Below are positions 44,614-54,521 of a stretch of DNA of 64,000 nt, piece after piece. Position 1 is the stretch's first letter; each line of letters opens with the position of its first letter. The notes below the pieces were generated by a model. The model ran no database searches, had not been told where the DNA came from, and saw only the letters and a program-made list of their open reading frames with translations. The DNA comes from Cytospora piceicola (Eukaryota; Ascomycota; Sordariomycetes; Diaporthales; Cytosporaceae): positions 620,001-684,000 of the forward strand of contig JALQBC010000011.1 of assembly GCA_023375675.1 (NCBI GenBank). The letters are read 5' to 3'. The translations under genes were made by a program, and so were the position numbers.

Positions 44614-46040
44614 TCACCGCCGGCCCCCGCGGCCGATGAGCCACACCTCGACGCCCAGCACGCCGAACTTGTCGCCCTCGTCGCTCAGCGGCTCGTTCCC
44701 AAAGGTCGGGCACCGGGAGCTCACGCCCCTGTCCAGCGAGCCGCCCAGCCAGAGGCCGTAGCGCCCGTCGCCGCCCCCGACCGACAGCGCGTGGTGCTCG
44801 CAGTACATGTTAAAGTCGTTCTCGCCGCTGTACGGGAACGCCTTGAACCGGATGGACGGCCCCGCCGGGCTGGGGGACCGCGTCGTGGTGGTGGTGGTGG
44901 TGGTGGTGGGGGCCGACGGCCGTGGCTGGGCCGGCTCGAGGAGGAGGGACGGGGGCGCGGGCGCGGGCGCGGGCGCGGCCTGGGCCTGGGGGGGTGGCCG
45001 GGACGGCGGGTCGTCGGACAGGTCGATGAGCAGCTCCTCCTCCTCCTCCTCCTCGGGCTGGGGCTCGGGCTCGGGCGGGGGCGGGGGCGCCGTCGACCGC
45101 GGGGCGCGGGGCTGTTTCGGGCTGGCGATGCTCGTGACGCGGGCGGCGTTGGTGGTGTCCACCGACGGGGGCGGGGGCAGGGCTGCCAGGACCGACGCCC
45201 GCCAGAGGAAGCACTCGCCGTTGCCGAAGTAGTGGGCTGACGGGTGCGGCGGGTCAGAGAGGTAGGCGCCGAAAAGCTGAGCAGTGAGGCAAAACAACCA
45301 TGTTAGTCTGTAGTTCCTAGTTCCTCCCTTCGAAACGCCGCCGACATCTTGTCACCGTTTCATATTGGGGGGAAGGGAGCCGGGGGGGGGGTGTATTGTG
45401 TCTGTTGAGGGAAGAAACCACTCACGCCTCCGTCGTTATCCCTGACGACGAGCACGAAGCTCGACCTGGTGCCCTGGTACCAGCTGCACTTCTCGTACAG
45501 CGTACTCAGGCTCGCGCCGTCCTGGTCCAGGCTGTAGACGAGGTTCCACTCGTCCTCGATGCGCTGGCGCTCCGGGACCATGATCCGGATCTCCTCGGCG
45601 ACGGCGGGCGTCAGCAGCCTCGCCCTCTCGCTCGTGTCCTCCCTGAAGCCCCGGAGCTCCAAAGGCTCGAGGGGCGGCGGCCTCATGGGCGAGGCGGACC
45701 TGTTTATGGGGGGCGTGTAGACGCCGTTTATGCCGTTGTTGTTGTTGCTGTAGTTGTTGTTGTTGTAGTGGTGATGCGGGTGCGAGAGCGGGCTGCTGCC
45801 GTTGCCGCCGCCACCGTGGGAGCCCGAGTAGGAGGAGGAGGACTGGGGGAGGTGGCCAGGCTGGGCGGTGGTCATGTCCGAGAAGCGCCGGACGAGGCCG
45901 CCGAAGCCGCTGGCTAGGCCGGACATGGCGTTTGAGGAAAAGATGGAGGAGGCGGCGGAGGGGGTGGTGGGGGTGGCGGCGCCGGAGGAGGAGGATGGTG
46001 AGTATTCACCGCGTCGGGCGGCTCGATCGCTGTAGGGCAT
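44614..46040 (-). CDS. OXR1: OXR1-type TLD-domain protein (oxidation resistance)
   Basis: Two exons, 46040-45426 and 45276-44614, give 425 aa. The 149-nt intron has donor GTGAGT; splicing restores LVVRDNDGGLFGAYLSDPPH. The N-terminal about 125 residues are Ser/Asn/Gly/His-rich and disordered. The TLD domain begins with LTPAVAEEIRIMVPERQRIE and WNLVYSLDQDGASLSTLYEK, continues through YFGNGECFLWRASVL, and ends with FPYSGENDFNMYCEHHALSV and the GDKFGVLGVEVW strand. Between these two halves sits an insert of roughly 100 residues made of Pro, Glu and a poly-Thr run, encoded by extremely GC-rich DNA. Known role of the family: protection from oxidative stress and interaction with the V-ATPase, often mitochondrial or cytosolic. 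No clear targeting signal is seen. Confidence 0.88.
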
Positions 46041-47383
46041 GTCGTTTTTGCTGGTTATCTAGCCGAGGAGAGGGGGGAAAAGTGGCTCGAGCTCTATATC
46101 CGAGAGGTGTTTGGTGTAAATCACGGCGGGTGAAGTATGTAGATACCGGGTTAAGGTGAGGGAAGAGAGATAGATAGATAGATAGATGGTGGGGGACACG
46201 TGTGGGTGGGACTGGCAATTAAATTGATGGAAATCAAGTCGTGTGTGTGTCTCTCTCTCTCTCTTTCTCTTTCTTATGAGTAAGATAAGTGCTCACTTCA
46301 TGACATACTAATTAGTACATCAGCTGTCTCTGTCCGATGTAAGCTATACAGAAGACGTTTACAAGAAGAGGGGAGGACAGTGACAAGACAAGGCAAGACA
46401 AGGCAAGACAAGGCAAGGCAAGGCAATACCCAGTACAAGGGATAAAGAGAAAGGCAAACGGTAGATGTGGATTTGGAGTGGGTTATGGGAATGGGAAATG
46501 GAGAATAGAGAATGGAGAATGGAGAATGGAGAATGGAGAATGGCAATTGCAGGAAGTTTAGCTGCCGCTGCGGATGCTCCCTTAGATACCAGTAAATAAG
46601 TACATAAATACATAATATTCAGGTACATGATTGCCCTGGAGAGTACCTAGGAACCTGTCAGTAGAGCTGATCCCTGACTTGTCCTTGGAGCTTAATCGCC
46701 TATGACGTTATGAGGTCCAGCATGTGGCAGCGCTCTTCTCTCTCTCCCTCTCTCTCCCTCTCCCTGCTTCACTCTTTACTCTACTCAGGGTTACTCAGGG
46801 CAGTCAGGGGTTCAATCGTCTACGTGCAGATCACCTGTGATGAGAACATGTACCCAAATTTGCAGTATTGCTGCCCAGATCCTTGATGGATAAGATGCAT
46901 GACTTCTTTCCCCTGCTATCTCTCTTCCTCTCTCCACGCCCTTCCAAGAAAAAAAGAAGCAGACGAGAACCCACTTCCCCAGCTGACTTCGGCAGACGAT
47001 CTCACGGACCTCTTGACCGCCTTTGCACGGGCCGTCCGAGGGTCGCAACTCTGAAAGCCCACTGGAAGAGCCGATGCTGATGACAAGGACACATGAGGGC
47101 CCGGGTGAGGTGGACGGAGCTTCTGTCGGGCTCATCGGTGCCGTCGGCATGGCCCAGGTGATCCCAGCATCGAGACCAGCGATTGCATACTGCATACACA
47201 CTTGACGAGGGAGACTCGGCCGTCCTGAGCCATATACGCCGCTATACGATCAAATATGAGCCCAATGACATACATAGGTTAGACTGATGCCGGTCGAGTG
47301 TCGAGACTGCGATCAGACCTGGCAAGGTTTGGTTTCGTGTAAAGCCTCGGGTCAAGACCAGTGCTGTCCATGATCCAGCCCCT
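46041..47383. other. Intergenic with three microsatellites
   Basis: OXR1 upstream region and HEM4 downstream region. GATA units lie at 46169-46187, CAAGG/CAAGACAAGG units at about 46383-46426, and the 7-bp unit GGAGAAT at about 46498-46542. No coding sequence is supported. Confidence 0.5.
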
Positions 47384-48340
47384 TCAAGACGATCGAGACT
47401 CGAACTGCTTAATCGCCTCGAGTACGCCCTCTGGGCTGGGCTTCTCAGCAGACACGTCTGGCTCCAGGTCGAACGTCTTCCTCAGGTAATCTCTCGTGGT
47501 AGGTCCGATAGTGGCTATGAACCTGGTCCTGCTTGGATCATTGGGCTTTGCCTTCCCAGTCGCCTCGTCTAGCATGCCCAGGCCTCGCAGCATCGCATCG
47601 CAGCCAGTGGGAGAAAACACCACGATCCAGACCCTCTTCCGCTCTTGTGTCTCCTGCAGGCACCTCTTGAAGTCGTCCGCAAATGACTCCATGACTCCTG
47701 TGCCGTAGACCACAATCTCCTCCACGCCGATCCTCCTCTCCCTGGGGAGCGTCTCGTCCATCAGCGTCTTGGGGATGATGTCCCTCCTCTGCTCTCCTAC
47801 GGGGAACACCATCGCTGGCTTCTCCTCGGGGCGGTCGCTGTACCACCCCGCGTAGTGCTCCAGCATGAAGTGGGCGAGGCTTTCGCCGTTGCCGGTATGC
47901 CCCCCAAACACCTGCAGCGGAGGGTCCTGAGGGACAGCCTTCAGGCACCTCGTGGTGGCCGGTCCGACGCTGTAGACCGGGATGTCCTGGAGGTGCGGCC
48001 AGGGTAGCGGCGTCGTCGTGGCCTCGTGGCCCCTATCGCCGCCGCCCGGGCCGTCCTGCACGAGCTTGGTGAAGGCCTCAACGGCTCTCTGTGAGGTGAA
48101 GATCAGGCCGCCATATGCCGCCCCGGGGTGTCTGCCCACCATCTGGTGATTCAGTATTGACCTGAGCCTGGCCATGCCGGCCTCTTCGAACCTGTGCTCC
48201 AGTACGGGGACGAAGGATGGTTCGAAGGAGAGGCCATCTTGTGTGGGCTGTGAGAATATTTCCTCGTAGCCATCGCCTGGGCTGGATTTCGTCTTGAGGA
48301 GTAGGACTGGCACCCTGTCTTCTGTGGTGGAGTTTGACAT
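47384..48340 (-). CDS. HEM4: Uroporphyrinogen-III synthase (Hem4)
   Basis: Single exon, 318 aa. The N-terminus VPVLLLKTKSSPGDGYEEIF and the FEPSFVPVLEHRF strand begin the first HemD half-domain. GLIFTSQRAVEAF is the usual T-S-x-(R/N)-A-V signature. IPVYSVGPATTRCL, FPVGEQRRDIIPKTL and VVFSPTGCDAMLRGLG follow, then RFIATIGPTTRDYLRKT near the end. Known role: the enzyme closes and inverts ring D of hydroxymethylbilane to give uroporphyrinogen III, the fourth step of heme synthesis, in the cytosol. Length is slightly above yeast Hem4 because of a Gly-rich loop near residues 95-110. It is head to head with ERV1 across about 426 bp. Confidence 0.92.
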   Translation of the reverse strand: MSNSTTEDRVPVLLLKTKSSPGDGYEEIFSQPTQDGLSFEPSFVPVLEHRFEEAGMARLRSILNHQMVGRHPGAAYGGLIFTSQRAVEAFTKLVQDGPGGGDRGHEATTTPLPWPHLQDIPVYSVGPATTRCLKAVPQDPPLQVFGGHTGNGESLAHFMLEHYAGWYSDRPEEKPAMVFPVGEQRRDIIPKTLMDETLPRERRIGVEEIVVYGTGVMESFADDFKRCLQETQERKRVWIVVFSPTGCDAMLRGLGMLDEATGKAKPNDPSRTRFIATIGPTTRDYLRKTFDLEPDVSAEKPSPEGVLEAIKQFESRSS

Positions 48341-48766
48341 TATGATGAATTGGAGGAGTGATAGGAATCAAGGTTTAAAAATATATACACACACGCACAC
48401 ACACACAGAGTCTCAGTAGTGTTTGTTGTCTTATCGGTCTTTTGTACGTAGTGTGGGGCTTGTTTAGGAGCTTTGGGGCTCTTGGCGCGCTGCTGATGTC
48501 AGTGAGCAGCAGAGTGAGTCTGCTTTCAATTTAGCAAATTGTCAGTCGCGTGGTTCGAATTTCATAGAAGCGCGTTTCCTTGACGCTACGCCGGCTCTCA
48601 AAGCTGACAAATCCTTACTTAAGTATACTATGTACATCAAATATTACAGCAGACATGTGTTGCGGGCATCCATGTATATTCACCAGCAGCTGACACCGAG
48701 TCAAGTGCTGTGCTAGACTTTTCTTTAACTGTTCGAGGCAGCATTTCATCATACTAAACACGCATC
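48341..48766. promoter_or_regulatory. Shared promoter region of HEM4 and ERV1
   Basis: Divergent region of 426 bp. A TATATACACACACGCACACA tract near 48382-48407 lies close to HEM4, and could act as its TATA/CA-rich leader. No known binding site can be named with confidence. Confidence 0.5.
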
Positions 48767-49408
48767 ATGGCTGAGGACTCCCAAGAAACCCAGGCCAATG
48801 GCCATGCCGCAACCGTGGGAACGGCAGACTCCTCGAAACCGTTGCCTCCAGGCATGGTCCTCGGGCCTGACGGAAAGCCGTACGTTGGTTAGACTTGCTT
48901 GGGTTCTGGACTGATCCATCTACTGACGCGTACCGACAGTTGCCGTTCCTGTAACTCCAAGACTGCCTTCTCAGCTTGGGCTTCCCAGGCCAAGTCCATG
49001 AAGGCGCCAGGTTCGACCGCACCGAAACCTGAGGCCACCACCACCACAACGACGACGACGACAACGACGGACTGCCCGGCAGACGTCGAGATGCTTGGCC
49101 GTAGTACATGGACCCTCCTCCACTCCATCGCCGCCACGTATCCCACCACCCCCAGCCCGTCCCAGCAAAGCGACGTCGTCGGCTTCGTCAAGCTCTTCTC
49201 CAGGCTATACCCGTGCTGGTCATGCGCCGAGGACTTCCGGACCTACATACAGAAGGACCCGGTCAGGGCCGGCAGCCGGGGCGAGTTCGGCAAGTGGCTG
49301 TGCGACGCCCACAACGACGTCAACAAGAAGCTGGGAAAGCCCGTGTTTGACTGCTTCAGGTGGGAAGAGAGGTGGCGCACCGGCTGGAAGGACGGGAGGT
49401 GCGATTGA
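48767..49408 (+). CDS. ERV1: Mitochondrial FAD-linked sulfhydryl oxidase Erv1/ALR
   Basis: Two exons, 48767-48879 and 48940-49408, give 193 aa. The 60-nt intron (GTACGT donor) splits the codon before the shuttle pair; splicing gives PDGKPCRSCNSKTAF, with CRSC at 39-42. A Thr-rich linker (an 11-Thr run ending at residue 81) follows. The FAD domain begins CPADVEMLGRSTWTLLHSIA; the active-site pair is YPCWSC (130/133), and the structural C-x16-C pair is 159/176 (CDAHNDVNKKLG ... FDC). Known role: in the intermembrane space Erv1 reoxidises Mia40 and passes electrons to cytochrome c or O2; it also affects Fe/S protein maturation. All six expected cysteines are present. Confidence 0.95.
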
Positions 49409-50411
49409 TGCATGTCTCAGCAACCCCCGCCCCCCCACCCCCAAAGGGCTCGAGGGGCTGAGGTCCGAGGCGGGCTGTTCATCATGATCATATGCTGCTA
49501 ACAAGCTGCAACGAATCTGAAGCATTTTCACGGCGTTGAGGATGGTTAGATACACCGGATGGAAAAGAGGCATCACTGCTCAGCTACGACCATATTGAAT
49601 TGTTAAACTCAACTCTGGGTATATTGACCCCTTCAATTCACGGATCTCAGATCTCAGGCAGAAAGTACCTTACCGCTTCTTTGGCTCTAGCATCGTGCGA
49701 TCCTGTCAAGTTGGCAGCGCTTCGACCCAGCTCAACAACGGTATGACCGGAGTAGACGGCAAACCTTATCACGGCGTCCTGCAAGACTGCTGTGAGGCAG
49801 CGATGGTGTGGGCCGCAGGAAGGAAAAAACCGGGTCGCCTTGTTGACATCACTTGGTCTTCTCGCGTCCTGGCGTCCCAAACACTTATCGATCGCGAATT
49901 ACATCACTTATACAGTGCATTGTCTCAAAGCCACTCCTACGCAGTACTATTTTTTAGCGGTGCAGTGGAACCTCACCCATCTCGAAGCAGAACCAATTAG
50001 TTACGCGGTTTTGCTCGCATCTGCTCTGCCTTGCCGAGTTGGTGAGGAATCATTATTACCGGTTCAAGGTAAACTCCGTTATGCGGTCAGCAACCGGCCT
50101 GCTCGACCATGATATGGCCTGATACCATACTGCACCCGACGGTCAGTAACCGCGAAATTTGACTGTCTATGACATTCGGGGCCTGTCATTATGCACAGTT
50201 GCCCGCTGCTAGCCGAGTGTCTATCCATTTTTCTGATCTCATGTTTTGCCTGGGTAAGGGCATGTATATATAAGGCCTTCAGGTGAAGGATGCTTGTTCT
50301 ACCTGCTCATTCTCGTTTCCCGTACTCATCTAAGCATTCCTTGATTTGTCTGTCTCTACGTTCTGAAGCAACATACATCTCTCCCGTACCCATCGGAAAG
50401 TTATCTACGAC
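49409..50411. promoter_or_regulatory. Intergenic, pyruvate decarboxylase promoter with TATA box
   Basis: A TATATATAA box at 50265-50273 lies about 140 bp before the PDC start, a good position for a strongly regulated gene. Between about 49960 and 50150 there are repeated GTTACGCGGT / GTTATGCGGTCAG / CAGTAACCGCG words in both orientations, beginning with CAGTGGAACCTCACCC, which look like an old small inverted-repeat element. No gene is seen. Confidence 0.5.
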
Positions 50412-52264
50412 ATGGGCTCTACCGATTACAGACTTGAGAGCCTCCAGGAGCCCGTCGATGTGGCCAAGTATCTCTTCACGCGGCTGCACCAGGTTGGGAT
50501 CAGGTCCGTCCATGGCCTGCCTGGCGACTATAACCTGAACTCCCTTGATTATATTCCCGAGTGTGGCCTTACATGGGTTGGCAACGTCAATGAACTCAAT
50601 GCAGGCGAGTAGACCTCTCGATGAGCCTCAGGGCCGACCGTGGCTGAAAACCCCATAGCATACGCAGCGGATGGCTATGCTCGAGTGAAGGGCATCTCAG
50701 CCCTGGTCACCACCTTTGGCGTGGGTGAACTCAGTGCTCTCAACGGTATAGCCGGAGCGTATGCGGAGCAAGTCCCCGTGATCCATATCGTCGGGTCTCC
50801 TACCACTGCTTCGGAGCGGAACGGGCTCCTGCTTCACCACACGCTGGGCAATGGCGATTTCAATGTCTTCCGCAACATGTCGGCACAGATCTCATGCTAC
50901 ACTGCCAAGCTCAACCGGCCGAACGAGATTGCTGATGAGATCGACACCGCCATCCGCGAGTGCTGGGTCCGAAGTAAGCCTGTATATATAATGCTTCCTT
51001 CGGATATGGTCGGAGAGAAGATCGAGGGTGCCCGGCTCAAAACTCCCATTGACCTTACCGATACACCGAACGACCCAGAGAAGGAGAACTATGTGGTTGA
51101 TGTCATACTCAAGTCCCTCTATGGGGCCAAGAACCCCATTATCCTGGTCGATGCCTGTGCGATCCGGCACCGCGTCCTGGACGAGGTTCATGAATTGCTC
51201 GAGAAGACGAACTTGCCGGTGTTTGTGGCACCGATGGGCAAAGGTGGTGTGAATGAACAGTATCCTAATTACGGCGGAATCTATGCTGGTAGTGGCTCAC
51301 ACCCCAACGTGGCCAAGGCTGTTGAGGCTGCGGACCTCGTCCTGAACATCGGCTCCCTGAAGGTAAACTCCACCTACACGTACCCCCTTGTGGCCAGGTC
51401 AGCGACTAATCGTTCCACGAATGACCACAGAGCGACTTCAACACAGCAGGTTTCTCATATCGCCTCTCCCAGTTGAACACGATCGACCTGCACAGCACCC
51501 ACTGCATAGTGCGGTACTCGGAATACCCGGGCGTGACCATGAAGGGCGTCCTCCAGAAACTCATCAGCAAGGTCGAGGCCCCCAGGCTGTCCGTCGCGGC
51601 CCCGCCCGCGGTGGCGAGCGAGGTGCCCGCCGGCGGCGACGACGACGGCTCGCAGCCCATCACGCAGGCCTGGTTCTGGCCGCGCGTCTCGGCGTACCTG
51701 CAGGAGCGGGACATCGTGGTGACCGAGACGGGCACGGCCAACTTCGGCATCTGGGAGACCAAGTTCCCGGCGTCGGTGGCGGCGCTGAACCAGAACCTCT
51801 GGGGCTCCATCGGGTGGTCGGTGGGCGCGTGCCAGGGCGCGGCGCTGGCCGCCAGGGACGCGGGCGCCGACCGCCGCACCGTCCTGTTCGTGGGCGACGG
51901 CAGCTTCCAGCTCACGGCGCAGGAGGTCAGCACGGTGGCCCGGCTCGGCCTGAGGGTGACCGTGTTCTGCATATGCAACGAGGGGTACACCATCGAGCGG
52001 CTCATCCACGGCGCCGGCGCCGCGTACAACGACGTCGCGGCGTGGAGGTACAGGGACGTGCCCGCCGCGTTCGGCGCCGCCGCGGACCAGGTCTCGACGT
52101 TCGTGGTGAGGACGAGGGGCGAGGCCGACGGGCTGCTCGCGGACCGGGCGTTCAACGAGGCGCGGCACCTGCAGTTCGTGGAGCTTCATATGCCCAGGAT
52201 GGACGCCCCCGGGCCGCTGGCCAAGGTTGCCGAAGCTGCGGCGAAGAATAATGCAAAGGCGTAG
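50412..52264 (+). CDS. PDC1: Pyruvate decarboxylase (ThDP enzyme)
   Basis: Three exons, 50412-50604, 50659-51362 and 51431-52264, give 576 aa. The first intron (54 nt) needs a GC donor (GCAG then GCGAGT); only this keeps the frame and restores [17 protein letters not shown]. Catalytic features: Glu 61 in that motif; the double His of [11 protein letters not shown] (124/125); and the ThDP motif [11 protein letters not shown] (454 on) through [14 protein letters not shown] (about 480-493). This pattern marks true pyruvate decarboxylases as against acetolactate synthases. Known role: cytosolic conversion of pyruvate to acetaldehyde and CO2, feeding ethanol fermentation or acetyl-CoA synthesis. 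Exon 3 is far richer in G+C than exon 2. It is tail to tail with the following gene. The gene number within the family is not certain. Confidence 0.92.
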
Positions 52265-52421
52265 TGAGAGGAGGGCTTGGATGTTCTTTCAAGGTTTCTC
52301 ATGGCCTATGAGTCCCGGTAAATAAACTTAATTGATGTTACCCCCCCACCCCCTCCCTCCATACGTGATGCTTGATATGCAACTCCTGAGTATGTACGTA
52401 CCCGCCTTTCACCACATGCTG

Positions 52422-54521
52422 CTAGCTCGGGCTCTCTTCATCAGAATCATTACCATTTTCTTCTTCTGTCTTTGGCTTTTTCGCCGGCGACATTTCTCCC
52501 AGTGGCCTGACATGCTGCCTCTTGGGATCGTCCTCGATGTCTTCCAGCCTGGCGAGAACCGCTTGCAATCTCTTCCTGGCCGCGAGCTCCCTGTTCGTGC
52601 TGTCGCTTTGCGGCCGGTAGAACTCCTTGACCACCGCCACCGTGGCGTGGTAGCACTGGTATAGCAAGATTCGGATATGGGCCTCTTCCGGGTACTCGAC
52701 TACATCGCCGCACATGGTGAGCATATCGCAAGCGCCGTCGTCCCCCGAATGCCGTCTCCGCCCGTTGAAACCCTCGAGAAATTCCCTCGATGGCTCCTCG
52801 CTGAACACCATAGCCATCAACGGGTCGCCAAACGCGCAGTTGCTCCAATCGCGCAGGCCTGTGACCCGGATATCGGATGCATACCGCCCGTCATCACGCT
52901 GTCCGCCGCCGCCCTCTTCGTCACCCGAGTCCGTCATGAGACCTGCCGGTTCTCCCCTGGTATTGTCCCCCCCGTCCTGTGTAGGCGCCTTCCTCTCCGC
53001 CATCATGTTGGAATGATGCCCAGCATCCAGTACAACGAGCCGGGGCACCGTGACTGCATCCAGACAGGAGCGCAGCCGTCGGAAGTGCCGCCGTATGGTC
53101 TGGTACGAGATGGTGACGGCCATGTCCTCGGCATCGCGCAGGACCCCCTCCAAGATGGCGTGGAACGCCAGGGACCACCGGTCCGCACCCCCGGGGGGTT
53201 CCTCCGTGCTCCCCCCGGCTCGGCCCCGCGCGACGGCCGCGGGGCAGAGCACCGACACGGCCGGCCCGAACCTCCCCGACGGCGACCGGAGCAGCGAGAG
53301 CCGCCTGACGAGCCTGCCGGCCTGGAAGTCGACGTGCCGGCGCTCGGGGGGCGTGAGCCCCCTGGGCAGGCACGACAGGGACAGCCCGGACAGGTGGGAG
53401 AGGATGTTGTACGCCGAGCCGAGCTCCCCGCCCGACTGGGAGTGGCCGACCAGGGCGGGCAGCAGCCTGAGGAGGCCCGCGTCCCCCGGGGAGGGCCCGC
53501 CCCGGACCTCCACCTGGCGGTGCTGCCGCCCGGGGCCCCGCGGCGGCGCTGCTGCTCCCCCCGCCAGGAGGACCCCCCTGATCCACCTGACGACGGCGGC
53601 CTCGGACTTGATGATCCACTGCTCCGACCGGAGGAGCCGGAGCATGGAGGGCGGGGCCAGGACCAGGACCAGCATGCCGTCGTGCGCGCCGCAGCCGCAG
53701 CCGCAGCCGCAGCCGCAGCCGCGGCCGCGGCCGCGGCCGCGGTCCCCCGGGGCGGGGGCTGCCCTGAGCTCGTAGATCCTCTGTGGCCGGTGGTGCGTGG
53801 CGGGCAGGGGCACCACGCGGATCCCCCTGTCCAGGCCCATGTGGTGGGCCGCCGTGTTCAAGAGCATGCGGACTGAGGAGGCGGAGGGGAAAGGCAGCCC
53901 GTCGCCGCCAGTACACGTGGCAGGTGTTGCGAGGGCAGCAGCAGGAGCTGCTGTTGCTGATGCGGTATTGGTCGAGGTAGCAGAAGTAGTCGTTGCATGC
54001 GCAGAGCCCATGTCCCCGGCTGCTGTCCAATGCGAGGGCCCAGCGGTCGCAGCAACAGCAGCAGCAGCAGAGGAGGCCCCGGGGGGAGGGCGGCGAGGTT
54101 GGACAGAGGACGCCTGGGTGGCCGAGCCTGTGTAGCCGTGGCCTGTGGGACCGCCCGGGAGGGACGCGAGCTGCTCGCCGACGGGCAGGTGGTGCGCGCG
54201 GCGTGCGCGCGTCGGGGTGGGCGGGTGCAGGCCGAGGCCGTCGCGGTTTGCCTGGGCGGTTGCCGCTGTCGACACGAGCGATATGCAGTAGGCCGGTGAG
54301 GGGGCCGAGACTGGCGGCAGCGATATGGTAGCAGTCTCGCCGCCTGCGAGGAACGCCGGGCCTTGCACGGCTGGCCTCGTTCCTCGTGGTGACATGAGGG
54401 CAGCGGCGGCGCTGTTGCTTCTGCTGGCCGTCATACCCCTTGTCCTGGTGTTGCTGCTGCTGCTGCTGCTGCTGCCACCACTGCGGCCTGGGTTTGGCAT
54501 GTGTATCAGCATCTCAACCAC
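52422..54521 (-). CDS. Large APH-fold (phosphotransferase-like) protein
   Basis: Single exon, 699 aa. The first about 210 residues are Ser/Ala/Thr/Pro-rich and disordered. From about 210 an APH/choline-kinase-like domain begins: MLRLLRSEQWIIKSEAAVVR, LGSAYNILSHLSGLSLSCLP, RHVDFQAGRLVRRLSLLRSP, MAVTISYQTIRRHFRRL, then PRLVVLDAGHHSNMM in place of the catalytic loop and TGLRDWSNCAFGDPLM as the DFG-equivalent with the usual G-D-P. The catalytic loop lacks the standard H-x-D spacing to Asn, so activity is doubtful. A tract of alternating Arg-Gly then Cys-Gly, encoded by (GCCGCA/GCCGCG)n at about 53688-53745, sits in the N-lobe. The C-terminus is acidic with KKPKTEEE, which may act in nuclear entry. 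Function unknown. Confidence 0.65.
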   Translation of the reverse strand: MVEMLIHMPNPGRSGGSSSSSSSNTRTRGMTASRSNSAAAALMSPRGTRPAVQGPAFLAGGETATISLPPVSAPSPAYCISLVSTAATAQANRDGLGLHPPTPTRARRAHHLPVGEQLASLPGGPTGHGYTGSATQASSVQPRRPPPGASSAAAAVAATAGPSHWTAAGDMGSAHATTTSATSTNTASATAAPAAALATPATCTGGDGLPFPSASSVRMLLNTAAHHMGLDRGIRVVPLPATHHRPQRIYELRAAPAPGDRGRGRGRGCGCGCGCGCGAHDGMLVLVLAPPSMLRLLRSEQWIIKSEAAVVRWIRGVLLAGGAAAPPRGPGRQHRQVEVRGGPSPGDAGLLRLLPALVGHSQSGGELGSAYNILSHLSGLSLSCLPRGLTPPERRHVDFQAGRLVRRLSLLRSPSGRFGPAVSVLCPAAVARGRAGGSTEEPPGGADRWSLAFHAILEGVLRDAEDMAVTISYQTIRRHFRRLRSCLDAVTVPRLVVLDAGHHSNMMAERKAPTQDGGDNTRGEPAGLMTDSGDEEGGGGQRDDGRYASDIRVTGLRDWSNCAFGDPLMAMVFSEEPSREFLEGFNGRRRHSGDDGACDMLTMCGDVVEYPEEAHIRILLYQCYHATVAVVKEFYRPQSDSTNRELAARKRLQAVLARLEDIEDDPKRQHVRPLGEMSPAKKPKTEEENGNDSDEESPS

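Noticed and set aside
44071..45240. Plus-strand open frame of 389 codons over OXR1
   Set aside because: Mirror of the GC-rich coding strand; the minus strand has the TLD motifs and a proper intron.
51388..52251. Second plus-strand frame (287 codons) and two minus-strand frames over PDC exon 3
   Set aside because: Alternate frames of the GC-rich exon; only the PDC frame has ThDP motifs.
52677..53876. Plus-strand open frame of 399 codons over the APH-fold gene
   Set aside because: Composition is Pro/Arg/Gly-rich antisense shadow with no domain.
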